DNA of 9,791 nt from an uncultured Collinsella sp. (GCA_900549535.1 UROR01000072.1:1-9791), one strand, 5' to 3'; shown: positions 1 through 6,808, counted from the stretch's first letter. Numbers and translations: made by a program. The notes: generated from the sequence alone by a model not told the origin.

Positions 1-862
1 CCGTCGTCGTATCTCGCTCCTGAATCGCGATCACATACAGATTGGTTCCGAGCTCTTCTTGGGCCTTTTTACGCCAATACCTAAGAACCCTCTCGGTATC
101 CGGGACCATGGAAGGCCGATACACCGATAGAACCGGTCTGCCATCAATACGGTAATAGCGGCTGTCCTTGAAATCAGCCAGAACATCCTCAATGAAGCTC
201 TGATAGCTTTCCACCGTGGGCTCGATGGCCATGAGCACGTCGGCATTCGTTCCCGAGAACCGCTTCGTCCAGTTCTCATTTGCCCAACAGTAGAAAAACG
301 GCATGTCGAGTGACTGATTATTAAGGAATTTATTGAGAGGATACTCAAGCAAACGCTTTCCGTTGAACCAGTAGTAGTAAAAGCAGAATGCTCCGACGCC
401 ATAGTTCTTGGCAATTTCGACCTGTCGAGCCATCACGTCATCCACACGCAGGTCATAATAGCCAAGCTCGCCTGGCCTACGCGGCTGATAGTGACCCACA
501 AACTGCGGGACTGCCTGATCAACGTTATTCCACTCGGTCGTCCCCCTCCCCCACCATTCATCGTTGTAATGGTTCGGATGGAACTGGGTCAGGTAGTACG
601 CAACGAGCGTCACGTCTGACTTGCGAGCCTCATGCTCGGTGTATTCGCGATACCACTCCGAGCGCTTTCCGCAGCTGGAGAGCACGTACTCGGCATACTC
701 TTTCAGCAGCTCGGCATCATCAAAAACGAGCGTATCGCCACGGGCGTCAGCCTTCGCCTCTTTTGCCAAGATCCGCTCATAGCGCTTGGCACTCAGCTTG
801 TTCTTGAACTCGCTGCTCAGCGGCAGCTTCCAGTATGCCTTCTTCAGCACATCCTTCAGCAC
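1..862 (-). CDS. WbsX-like (GH99-like) polysaccharide biosynthesis protein, 3' part missing
   Basis: The first 287 codons are visible; the C-terminus runs off the left edge. After a charged N-terminal stretch (about residues 1-80) the protein has the hallmarks of the WbsX family (GH99-like fold): VAYYLTQFHP (87-96), NDEWWGRGTTEWNNV (100-114), YDLRV (136-140), GVGAFCFYYYWFNGKRLLE (155-173) and FFYCWANENWTKRF (189-202). Family members occur in O-antigen and capsule clusters and are annotated either as glycosyltransferases or as GH99-related enzymes, so the exact reaction is unknown. The GTG start is chosen because AAGGAG lies 6 bases upstream (869-874), overlapping the stop codon of the preceding gene. 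A nearby ATG at 868 is out of frame. It is the sixth gene of the polysaccharide operon and is probably translationally coupled to the glycosyltransferase before it. Confidence 0.88.
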   Translation of the reverse strand, partial: MLKDVLKKAYWKLPLSSEFKNKLSAKRYERILAKEAKADARGDTLVFDDAELLKEYAEYVLSSCGKRSEWYREYTEHEARKSDVTLVAYYLTQFHPNHYNDEWWGRGTTEWNNVDQAVPQFVGHYQPRRPGELGYYDLRVDDVMARQVEIAKNYGVGAFCFYYYWFNGKRLLEYPLNKFLNNQSLDMPFFYCWANENWTKRFSGTNADVLMAIEPTVESYQSFIEDVLADFKDSRYYRIDGRPVLSVYRPSMVPDTERVLRYWRKKAQEELGTNLYVIAIQERDTTT

Positions 863-872
863 ACATAACTCC

Positions 873-2255
873 TTACTTAGATTGTTCGATCAACTGTGCA
901 TACGTTTGTTCAAGCGCGCGAGCATGCTCTCGAATGGTCGGTACTTTGAATGAATCGCAAATTGCTTTGCTCATGCTCTCAATTCGGTTAGGAGATGCAA
1001 TGATGGATCCAATGCTCTCGGCGAGATCCTCTGGGGTTGATTGGCACACAATACCATTAACTCCGTCTGTTATCAGATCCTTTGCTCCCGCGCTATCCGA
1101 GATAACAACGGGTACGCCGAAGCTCATTGCCTCAAGCGCCGTGAATCCAAAGGTCTCGTAGCGCGTGCTCGGCACCACCACGAGATCCAGATCGGCCATG
1201 ACCACAGGAAGGTCCTCGTAACGATAGGGATCATGAGAGATGAGATACTCACGCTCCCCCTCGCCCTGACGGAAGAACACGTGCAAGGCAAAGGACCTAG
1301 GATAGTTGGCTTCAAGGAGATCAAGAGCATCCCGAAGAACGAAATAGCCCTTTAAATCCATTCGAGGTCCCAAGTAACCAATCTGGAGTACGGGATGCGC
1401 GCTATGAAACTGCTTTTTATCCTCAATTGCCCCATGAGTAACATTGAGCACGACGGTGGATCTTGGCCTAACGTAACGCTCAAACACCTCAAGCGTCATG
1501 GAGCTGTTACCAAGCGTGAGATCGAAAGCCTCAAGGAGCTTGGCATAATAGCTTCGAAGTGCCCTGTAGCCCGAAGCATATCGACTAGCTTCTTCAGCTA
1601 CATGTTGGACATCAGACCGTACAGAAGGATCACCAAGTCCCTCATTGTTTTTTTGTCGGAGCGCCTTAATCGGTTTACTCTCCTTAAGTAAACGATACAC
1701 CCCTGACTGAATCAAACAAAGCTTCGCCTTTGACAACGCACCGGCGTTGCACGACCAACAATCGGCACAACCGTGATCGTCAACACAGGGAGCTCCCTGC
1801 TTCTCAAGGGAGACCATCGAACAAATTCCAAAGAAATCGTGCGTGGTGAAGACCGTTTTCACACCAAGGGTCCTACAGGCCTCCAGCGCCTCAAGAGGTA
1901 ATCCCTGCAAAGTATGCACGTGAAAGACATCCGCCTCAACACGCTTGAAGAAGTTAATGAACGCTGATTTACTCTTCTTATGAGAGAAAAGCTCAACATC
2001 CCGAATCCCATTAAGCAAAGGAACGGGTAACGGATTTACCAGCTCAAAACTCGCAATTGAATCGCACCTCATAGATTTAAAAGGTGGGCGCTTAACTATT
2101 GAGCACTTTGAACCAAAATCTTTCAGAACGCCAGGCCACAGCAACATGACATCGTTCCCAAGCTTGATTTGTTCAAGAATCAGATCAATGCAGTACGTCG
2201 TCATGCCACCCCTTCTAAAGGGTGGAAAGCCTAATGAATAATGAACTATGCGCAT
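873..2255 (-). CDS. Family 4 glycosyltransferase with an inserted cysteine cluster
   Basis: A 460-residue GT-B fold protein that should transfer a nucleotide-activated sugar onto the lipid-linked polysaccharide intermediate at the inner face of the membrane. The N-terminal Rossmann half begins MRIVHYSLGFPPFRRGG, with the usual glycine pair at 16-17, then HVHTLQG (112-118) and TTHDFFGIC (137-145). A cysteine-rich insert follows (C157, C163, C166, C169, C180), a pattern seen in some GT4 enzymes and possibly metal binding. The C-terminal nucleotide-sugar domain starts near 290 (IGYLGPRMDLKGY) and contains the GT4 E-x7-E signature E367/E375 in YETFGFTALE. Its ATG overlaps the end of the upstream glycosyltransferase gene by 10 bases and has only a weak upstream GGTG. 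Base composition is more AT-rich than in the first genes of the operon. Donor and acceptor sugars cannot be read from sequence. Confidence 0.93.
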   Translation of the reverse strand: MRIVHYSLGFPPFRRGGMTTYCIDLILEQIKLGNDVMLLWPGVLKDFGSKCSIVKRPPFKSMRCDSIASFELVNPLPVPLLNGIRDVELFSHKKSKSAFINFFKRVEADVFHVHTLQGLPLEALEACRTLGVKTVFTTHDFFGICSMVSLEKQGAPCVDDHGCADCWSCNAGALSKAKLCLIQSGVYRLLKESKPIKALRQKNNEGLGDPSVRSDVQHVAEEASRYASGYRALRSYYAKLLEAFDLTLGNSSMTLEVFERYVRPRSTVVLNVTHGAIEDKKQFHSAHPVLQIGYLGPRMDLKGYFVLRDALDLLEANYPRSFALHVFFRQGEGEREYLISHDPYRYEDLPVVMADLDLVVVPSTRYETFGFTALEAMSFGVPVVISDSAGAKDLITDGVNGIVCQSTPEDLAESIGSIIASPNRIESMSKAICDSFKVPTIREHARALEQTYAQLIEQSK

Positions 2256-3436
2256 GATACGGCACCGTTAGACGATAGAAGATCACTGTAGATACGAACC
2301 ATACATGCCTTAGACTCTTCAAGGCTGAAGCTCTTCACGCTCTCATATCCAGCGGAACCAAGCTTTGCTCTATAAGCGTAATCCGAATACAGATGCTGAA
2401 GAGCATCGGCCCAAGTGTCGATGCTCCACGGATCGCAAAGCACACCGTTATACCCATCAATAAGATAATCAGGAATACCATGGACATCCGACCCAATGAG
2501 GGGAAGACCGGAAGCGAGCATTTCAATGCCAGCAAGTCCGAGACCTTCGCGCGTGGAAGGCAGTACTCCAACATCAGAACACTTACAGATCTCAGGAATA
2601 TCCGGACGACGCCCCAAGAATCGAACGTCCACACCGTTCTGTCGAGCAAGCTCCTCGACGCTCTCTTTAGTGTCAGCTCCGTTGATGTAGTTACCACAGA
2701 CGACAAATACAGCATGGGATATTGGTTTTCTCGCAAGAGCCTCAACAATTATGCGTTGGTTTTTACGAGCGGAAATCTCACCAACAGCCAAAATAACAAA
2801 GTCATCAGGCTTCAGATTCAACGAAGCCCTATACACATCTCGTTTTATCTGAACGCCATGAAACTTATCAATATCAACTCCGACGCCCGGAATATACCGA
2901 ACGTCATCACAATGCATCTTCAGCGCATTTCCGTAATCCTCGCGGTTGATCGTAATCATGACATCGCTCCAGCGCGACATCAAATCTTCAACGGGATAGA
3001 AACACGCCCATGCCTTGCGGCTTGCTCGATTATGAAAATAGAAACCGTGGGTGGTGTAAGCGACTTTCGTTTGACCTTCTTTACGGCATTTCCTGAAGAC
3101 CGTTCGACAAAGAGCGCCCGCTATTGGCGTGTGGCAATGAACGAAATCGAAGGATTCAGAGGCGGCAAGCTTCTTTAGCTGCCCAAAGGCAGTAAGCGTA
3201 TCTTTGGAGACGGGCTTGTTCGAAGAAAAATCAACCTGATGGTAGATAACGCCCCGACTCTCAAGGAATTCAACGACGTCATTTGCTCCCGCATGATTCG
3301 CGTTTGCAGCGCAATGTACCTCAAAACCCATGCTCTGAAGGGTTGCGATGTCTGGCATAAGGAAACTTCGGATAAAGCCTGCCAACGCAGTTACGATCAG
3401 CGCCTTCCGGGGAGTCGCAGAGTTAAGGCGGCTCAC
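2246..3436 (-). CDS. Family 4 glycosyltransferase (EpsD/EpsF/CapM-like)
   Basis: A 396-residue cytoplasmic GT-B glycosyltransferase. It shows the N-terminal strand KALIVTALAGFIRSF (11-25), FDFVHCHTPIAGAL (96-109), TTHGFYFH (128-135), IPGVGVDIDKF (182-192), the donor-domain entry AVGEISARKNQ (217-227), and the E-x7-E motif E297/E305 in REGLGLAGIE. This arrangement is typical of capsule and exopolysaccharide glycosyltransferases that add one sugar to the growing repeat unit. The start is a GTG embedded in the stop of the previous gene (GTGA, 4-base overlap) with GAGG 7 bases upstream. The extended N-terminus matches the family, so a later ATG at residue 27 is unlikely. Specificity is unknown; galactosyl-, glucosyl- or N-acetylhexosaminyl-transfer are all possible. 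Confidence 0.94.
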   Translation of the reverse strand: MSRLNSATPRKALIVTALAGFIRSFLMPDIATLQSMGFEVHCAANANHAGANDVVEFLESRGVIYHQVDFSSNKPVSKDTLTAFGQLKKLAASESFDFVHCHTPIAGALCRTVFRKCRKEGQTKVAYTTHGFYFHNRASRKAWACFYPVEDLMSRWSDVMITINREDYGNALKMHCDDVRYIPGVGVDIDKFHGVQIKRDVYRASLNLKPDDFVILAVGEISARKNQRIIVEALARKPISHAVFVVCGNYINGADTKESVEELARQNGVDVRFLGRRPDIPEICKCSDVGVLPSTREGLGLAGIEMLASGLPLIGSDVHGIPDYLIDGYNGVLCDPWSIDTWADALQHLYSDYAYRAKLGSAGYESVKSFSLEESKACMVRIYSDLLSSNGAVSCA

Positions 3437-4635
3437 TCCGCCACCTCGCCCTTCACGGCCTGCGGCCCCTCAAGGAACAGGCGCTCGTACTCGTTGGCGA
3501 TGTGCTGCCAGCTGTAGGCAGTGGCGACACGCGACTTGGAGCGACGACCCAGCTCGGCAATCACGACCGCGCCCATGGCATCTGCCCGCTCAATCAGCGC
3601 AGCAAGATTGCCAGGCTCCTTGGTCCAGTAGAGAGCCGCGTCTTCTGCCACCTCACGGTTGAACCCTACATTGAGGAGCAGATTCAGGTCGGTGGAACCC
3701 AGAGCCTCGAGCAGGCTCGGGTTCGTGCCGCCCACCTCGTGGCCGTGGAAATAGCCGTAGGCCTGCTCACGGATCTTCGCGAGGAGGTCACGGTCGTAGA
3801 CCGTGCCCACGAACTTAATGCGGGAGTCGCGGCTGTAGTGCGTCCGCTCCTCAAGCTCGGCGAGGAACTTGTCGTTGACGTTGGTAATCAAGGCGAAGTC
3901 GCGCTCGGTGCCGCTCGACATGAACTCGCGGATCATCGTCTCGTAGTTGTTCTCCGGCACAAAGCGGCCAACCACGAGGTAGTAGCCCTTGGGCGAAAGC
4001 CCGTGCTCGGCGCACCAGCCAGTAAACTTCGGGGCGTCGTCCGCAAGCGGGCTCCTATGTGTATCCGCACCGTAAGCGATAAACGTAGTGGCCGGTCTAT
4101 AGATCGGCGAATCGTACTCCTCGTGGATGTACCTCTCGATGTTCTTAGAGTCGCAGACCAGCAGATCGCAATTGCGGACCATCATGGACTCGGAGGCCTT
4201 CCAGTAGCGGCGCACGGGGGCGCTCCACTTGGCGCGCTTCCACTCGTGCCCGTCTGGGTTCACGTATAGTCTTCCGCCTAAAGCGTGGATACGCTTCTGG
4301 AAGTGGGCGCAGAAGGGACCGATGCGGCACGTCAAGACGTAAACAATCGGCCGCTCGACGTGGTTGTCCTCGACGTAGCGGCAGACGCTGCCGAGCGCCG
4401 CAACGTCGTACCAGATGGCCTGGGCGGGCCCCACGTCGGGAACCTTCACGTTGAAGCAGCGAGCGCCGTGATACTCGAACTCGCCATCCTCGCGGGCCTT
4501 GCAAGCTACATGATACCTGATGCGGTGGTTGCCCTCGTGCGACTCGGTCAACCGATCGACAAAGGTCTCGTAGCCACCGTAATTGCCCGGGATGCCCTTG
4601 GAGCCGACGATGAAGATGTGTTGCGTTTTCGACAT
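3433..4635 (-). CDS. DUF1972 glycosyltransferase, Cps2T-like (probable beta-1,4-rhamnosyltransferase)
   Basis: A 400-residue GT-B enzyme of the DUF1972 family, whose best known members (Cps2T in streptococcal capsule clusters) add rhamnose early in repeat-unit assembly. The diagnostic N-terminal motif GSKGIPGNYGGYETFVDRL covers 11-29. It is followed by NPDGHEWKR (126-134), IAYGAD (186-191), VVGRFVPENNYETMI (221-235) and a donor-site segment GHEVGGTNPSLLEALG (298-313) with E300 and E310. It begins TAATG-coupled to the initiating sugar transferase, as expected for the enzyme adding the second sugar. That position supports an early rhamnosyl step, but no dTDP-rhamnose synthesis genes are in the window, so the donor is an inference. 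The G+C-rich codon choice resembles the two preceding genes more than the two glycosyltransferases after it. Confidence 0.93.
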   Translation of the reverse strand: MSKTQHIFIVGSKGIPGNYGGYETFVDRLTESHEGNHRIRYHVACKAREDGEFEYHGARCFNVKVPDVGPAQAIWYDVAALGSVCRYVEDNHVERPIVYVLTCRIGPFCAHFQKRIHALGGRLYVNPDGHEWKRAKWSAPVRRYWKASESMMVRNCDLLVCDSKNIERYIHEEYDSPIYRPATTFIAYGADTHRSPLADDAPKFTGWCAEHGLSPKGYYLVVGRFVPENNYETMIREFMSSGTERDFALITNVNDKFLAELEERTHYSRDSRIKFVGTVYDRDLLAKIREQAYGYFHGHEVGGTNPSLLEALGSTDLNLLLNVGFNREVAEDAALYWTKEPGNLAALIERADAMGAVVIAELGRRSKSRVATAYSWQHIANEYERLFLEGPQAVKGEVAE

Positions 4636-5417
4636 TAAGCCGCACCGTCCCCAGATATCATGGTCTTCAACGTACCGATAATCAACCGCAGGTCCTGCCC
4701 CAGGCTGCGACGCTCGATGTAATCCAGGTCGAGGGTGACCATCTCGTCAAACCCCAAATGGCTCCTGCCCATTACCTGCCAGGGGCCGCTGCAGCCGGGC
4801 TTTACCGCCAGGCGCTTCATGTCGTGCTCGCTGTACAGGGCAACCTCGCGCGGCAGGCCGGGGCGCGGGCCAATGAGGTTCATTTGGCCCAAGAACACGT
4901 TGATGAGCTGGGGCAGCTCGTCGATGCTGTGCTTGCGAATGAAGTTGCCGACACCGGGAATAATGCGCGGGTCGTGCTTCATCTTAAACATGGGGCCGGT
5001 GGCCTCGTTTTGAGCCTGCAAGTCCTTGAGCATTTGGTCTGCGTTAGGTACCATGCTGCGGATCTTGTAGATCTTAAACAGGTAGAACGTGCCGTCTTTG
5101 CGCACGCGGCCCACGCGCCACTGCGAATATAGGGGGCTGGCGCCCGGACTCTTTATGCAAATGACCGCGCTCAGAATTACCCCGGGAATAAAGAGCAACA
5201 CCAAGGCTCCGCCGGCGGCGGCAATGTCCACCGTACGCTTAACAACGCGGTAGACTCTGCGCCCAAGCTTGGGCTTCACTCCGGAGTTAGCACCGCGCAG
5301 CATCTTGTACGCTTGTTCGTTTGTAAGGTAATCCCCCGCAGAACCCGCTGCGGCAGGGATAGAGTTCGCCGTGGCGTCGGTGCACGTCTCCCGCGCGCCC
5401 TGTTCCATGGTCATCAT
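4635..5417 (-). CDS. Initiating polyprenyl-phosphate sugar-phosphate transferase
   Basis: A 260-residue monotopic phosphoglycosyl transferase (bacterial sugar transferase family; WbaP/CpsE C-terminal domain type). It should load the first sugar-phosphate onto undecaprenyl phosphate at the cytoplasmic membrane. After a polar 50-residue tail comes KRTVDI, then a hydrophobic segment at about 64-88 with an internal proline, as in the re-entrant membrane helix of this family. Further motifs are SQWRVGR (98-104), FKIYKIRSM (114-122), RKHSIDELPQLINVFLG (161-177) with the catalytic Asp-Glu pair D166/E167, NLIGPRPG (180-187) and GPWQVMGRS (211-219). The short form lacks the multi-spanning N-terminal domain of full WbaP. 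Start choice is odd: GGAGG lies 16 bases before the first of three close ATGs (MMTM), with a small hairpin filling the gap. Confidence 0.94.
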   Translation of the reverse strand: MMTMEQGARETCTDATANSIPAAAGSAGDYLTNEQAYKMLRGANSGVKPKLGRRVYRVVKRTVDIAAAGGALVLLFIPGVILSAVICIKSPGASPLYSQWRVGRVRKDGTFYLFKIYKIRSMVPNADQMLKDLQAQNEATGPMFKMKHDPRIIPGVGNFIRKHSIDELPQLINVFLGQMNLIGPRPGLPREVALYSEHDMKRLAVKPGCSGPWQVMGRSHLGFDEMVTLDLDYIERRSLGQDLRLIIGTLKTMISGDGAA

Positions 5418-5421
5418 CGTA

Positions 5422-5438
5422 GGCTCAAAGAGCCCTCC
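5422..5438 (-). promoter_or_regulatory. Distant Shine-Dalgarno plus bridging hairpin before the sugar transferase
   Basis: On the minus strand GGAGG (5434-5438) is followed directly by GGCTC-TTT-GAGCC (5434-5422), a 5-bp stem with a 3-base loop, then TACG and the ATG at 5417. The linear spacing is 16 bases, too long for efficient initiation. Folding the hairpin would bring the two sites close. No in-frame start codon exists at normal spacing. The structure is visible in sequence; the bridging function is inference. Confidence 0.4.
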
Positions 5439-5481
5439 CCCGTTACTTTTTTCCTTCGATCGTCTGCTTGCAAACTTGCAG

Positions 5482-6027
5482 CTAGGCGATTGCTTTTCTG
5501 TGATTGCGCATGACGCGCTGCTCGTTTGAAAGCACCGCGAGGCCGACGCGGGTGGTTACGCGTCGGCCGCACAGGTTGAGCTCCAAAAAGGCAGTGCTCT
5601 TGCGTCTGTTAATGGTTTTGATAAGGGCCTCGTGGCCTAGCAGCGGACCTGCCGTTACTACGACCTGGTCTCCATCCTTTAGATCCTCGCTCATGGGCAC
5701 TACGCGGTCTCCCCTATTGGTAAAGCTGCCAATGAGCTGGGTCTCTTCTTTTGCCAGCGGCACAAACTGACCGTCCTGGGAAAGCACCCGAGCAAAGTCG
5801 TCCATGCGCAGCAGATACTGTTGCACGGTGCGAGGATCTGCCGTATCGCAAATGAGATAACCGGGAAAGAGCGGCTTGGGTGTGCTGACCCATTCGCCGT
5901 GTACCTTGATCTCGGTTTGATATTGGGGATAAAAGAGCTCCTGCATGGCACCAGCCGGCACCATGCGCTCGATGCGCTCGCGCATAACGTCTTCGCGACC
6001 GTTAGTGACCTGGATCACATACCACAC
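5482..6027 (-). CDS. NusG-family operon-specific antiterminator (LoaP/RfaH-like)
   Basis: A 181-residue NusG paralog. It has an N-terminal NGN domain (MWYVIQVTNGRED at 1-13, TPKPLFPGYLI at 49-59) that would bind the RNA polymerase clamp, and a C-terminal KOW domain (DLKDGDQVVVTAGPLLGHEAL, about 115-135). Housekeeping NusG sits with secE and ribosomal genes. A copy placed first in a polysaccharide operon is the pattern of specialised regulators such as RfaH, UpxY and LoaP, which suppress termination in long operons. For a Gram-positive-type genome the LoaP group is most likely, but phylogeny was not tested. Start: upstream GTG codons at 6036 and 6033 touch the Shine-Dalgarno. The GTG at 6027 lies 7 bases after AAGGGGGT and gives the typical family N-terminus. 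A highly structured leader precedes the gene. Confidence 0.9.
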   Translation of the reverse strand: MWYVIQVTNGREDVMRERIERMVPAGAMQELFYPQYQTEIKVHGEWVSTPKPLFPGYLICDTADPRTVQQYLLRMDDFARVLSQDGQFVPLAKEETQLIGSFTNRGDRVVPMSEDLKDGDQVVVTAGPLLGHEALIKTINRRKSTAFLELNLCGRRVTTRVGLAVLSNEQRVMRNHRKAIA

Positions 6028-6034
6028 GAGCACC

Positions 6035-6042
6035 ACCCCCTT
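6035..6042 (-). promoter_or_regulatory. Shine-Dalgarno that decides the antiterminator start
   Basis: AAGGGGGT on the minus strand matches AAGGAGGT with one change and lies 7 bases before the GTG at 6027. The upstream in-frame GTG at 6036 overlaps it and the one at 6033 is only one base away, so the longer forms of the protein (up to 184 residues) are unlikely. Confidence 0.65.
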
Positions 6043-6056
6043 GCTGTCTTACGTGT

Positions 6057-6129
6057 GGCTCACGGGGTTTGGGTATGGCTACGCCAGGGCGCTTGTGCGC
6101 GAAGGCGCTCCATATTCAAACCCTGAGCC
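6057..6129 (-). promoter_or_regulatory. Structured leader element 1 upstream of the antiterminator gene
   Basis: The arms GGCTCA (6057-6062) and TGAGCC (6124-6129), GGGTTTG (6065-6071) and CAAACCC (6117-6123), and TATGG (6074-6078) and CCATA (6110-6114) pair in order. This gives an 18-bp stem broken only by a 2-base bulge (6063-6064) and a 2x2 internal loop. The enclosed 31 bases (6079-6109) can form small GC-rich hairpins, for example GCGC/GCGC at 6089-6092 and 6097-6100. It ends about 15 bases before the ribosome binding site. No U-tract follows on the minus strand, so it is not a simple terminator. It could be the RNA site read by the NusG-like protein or a cis-regulatory fold; this is inference. 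Confidence 0.55.
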
Positions 6130-6146
6130 CAGTTAGACAAGCACGT

Positions 6147-6185
6147 GGCTCTGCCCCACCGTGAACGGTATGTATAGGCGCAGCC
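6147..6185 (-). promoter_or_regulatory. Leader hairpin 2
   Basis: GGCT (6147-6150) pairs with AGCC (6182-6185) and GCC (6153-6155) with GGC (6177-6179) across a 2x2 mismatch. Inside, ACCG (6158-6161) and CGGT (6166-6169) form a tetraloop hairpin. It is weaker than its neighbours, but it lies between two strong structures in the same leader. Confidence 0.3.
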
Positions 6186-6213
6186 CATATGTGGCTAATC
6201 GTCTTAACGACGA

Positions 6214-6296
6214 AAGCACATGCAGTTGGCTGCGTGCGAGTCAGTCTGGGGATGATTCACAACTGACTGACTCGCACGCAAACAGCTGAAGTGCTT
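6214..6296. repeat. Large extended inverted repeat in the leader (perfect 16-bp core)
   Basis: The core arms at 6231-6246 and 6265-6280 are perfectly complementary over 16 bp (TGCGTGCGAGTCAGTC) around an 18-base loop. Outside a 2x2 mismatch, CAGTTG (6223-6228) pairs with CAGCTG (6283-6288) with one G-T. Beyond a 3/2-base gap, AAGCAC (6214-6219) pairs with GTGCTT (6291-6296). The arms total 28 bp over 83 bases. There is no T-tract on the side facing the antiterminator gene. It may be an RNA hairpin in the leader, an attenuator, or a palindromic repeat element; only the structure is certain. Confidence 0.75.
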
Positions 6297-6326
6297 GCTG
6301 CGTTTTGCCATGCAAAAAAAATGCCT

Positions 6327-6368
6327 AAAATATCTTGCGGAAATATAAATTACCGCCAATCAATTCAA
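6327..6368 (-). promoter_or_regulatory. AT-rich candidate promoter of the polysaccharide operon
   Basis: On the minus strand TTGAAT (6363-6368) stands 15 bases before TATATT (6342-6347), inside the most AT-rich stretch of the spacer, just upstream of the large inverted repeat. The spacing is short. A second candidate -10 (GATATT, 6329-6334) lies nearby. An imperfect inverted repeat (GCGG at 6338-6341, CCGC at 6353-6356, with AAT/ATT inside) overlaps the site and could be an operator. If correct, the leader is about 300 bases long. Confidence 0.35.
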
Positions 6369-6419
6369 AACATCGCTGCATGACCACTGTATTGGAGCTC
6401 GTGGTGTTTCTGGCACCGC

Positions 6420-6777
6420 CGTTACGGCCGGATGCTGATCGACCCTGCGCTTTGCAACTTGCTGGAGCCGCGAGCACAGTTGAACTCATGTAACGTTAGG
6501 TATCCTAGCACAAGCTGGTAGCGAAACTGATTTGTCTTGTGGTGAACAACATATCGTTCATTTAGTGTGCTTAATGGGGTTGTTTTGGGATGTTGTTCAC
6601 GTTGATGCAGGTTATTGAGGTACTGGCGGTGATTGGGGGCGTTCCTGAAGCCCAAATGAAGCAGCGAGCTGCGCCGATAATCGCGTTTGTCTAACAAACT
6701 ACGTACAGACATGGGAAATAAATTGTGCAACTTTTTGTTGACGTAGGGGGCTTTGTAGCGCGAGATATTTTGGTATG
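6420..6777. other. Non-coding spacer between operon promoter and tRNA terminator
   Basis: No supported gene is present. A 96-codon minus-strand reading frame (6422-6712) stays open but has no ribosome binding site and no recognisable domain. The spacer contains the separated inverted repeat at 6542-6600 and a short one, GTTTGT/ACAAAC, at 6685-6699. The stretch may be a decayed remnant or an unrecognised regulatory or RNA region. Confidence 0.4.
6542..6600. repeat. Perfect 11-bp inverted repeat with 37-base spacer
   Basis: GTGAACAACAT (6542-6552) and ATGTTGTTCAC (6590-6600) are exact reverse complements in otherwise unassigned DNA. They could be the stem of a small RNA, a two-site operator, or a remnant of terminal repeats. 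No adjacent gene explains it. Confidence 0.55.
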
Positions 6778-6808
6778 AAAAAAGGCCTTCGGAATTCCGA
6801 AGGCCTTT
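6778..6808 (-). terminator. Intrinsic terminator of the tRNA-Ala gene
   Basis: On the minus strand a perfect self-complementary hairpin, 12-bp arms AAAGGCCTTCGG/CCGAAGGCCTTT with an AATT loop (6781-6808), runs into six T residues (6783-6778). It begins about 10 bases after the encoded CCA of the tRNA. It should stop tRNA transcription and shield the downstream spacer from read-through. Confidence 0.95.

Noticed and set aside
31..414. 127-codon minus-strand frame
   Set aside because: It lies out of frame inside the WbsX-like gene, whose frame gives clear family motifs; this one gives none.
3502..4269. 255-codon plus-strand frame
   Set aside because: It is antisense to the DUF1972 glycosyltransferase gene, which has diagnostic motifs over its whole length.
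6214..6296. Reading the large inverted repeat as an intrinsic terminator
   Set aside because: On the minus strand the arm is followed by mixed sequence (TCGTCGTTAAG), not a T-run, and on the plus strand the four T residues come only after six further bases, with no plus-strand gene upstream.
6302..6322. A8 tract flanked by GCAT-like repeats as a terminator
   Set aside because: The flanking complementarity is only 3-4 bp, too weak for a terminator hairpin; it is more likely part of the AT-rich promoter region.
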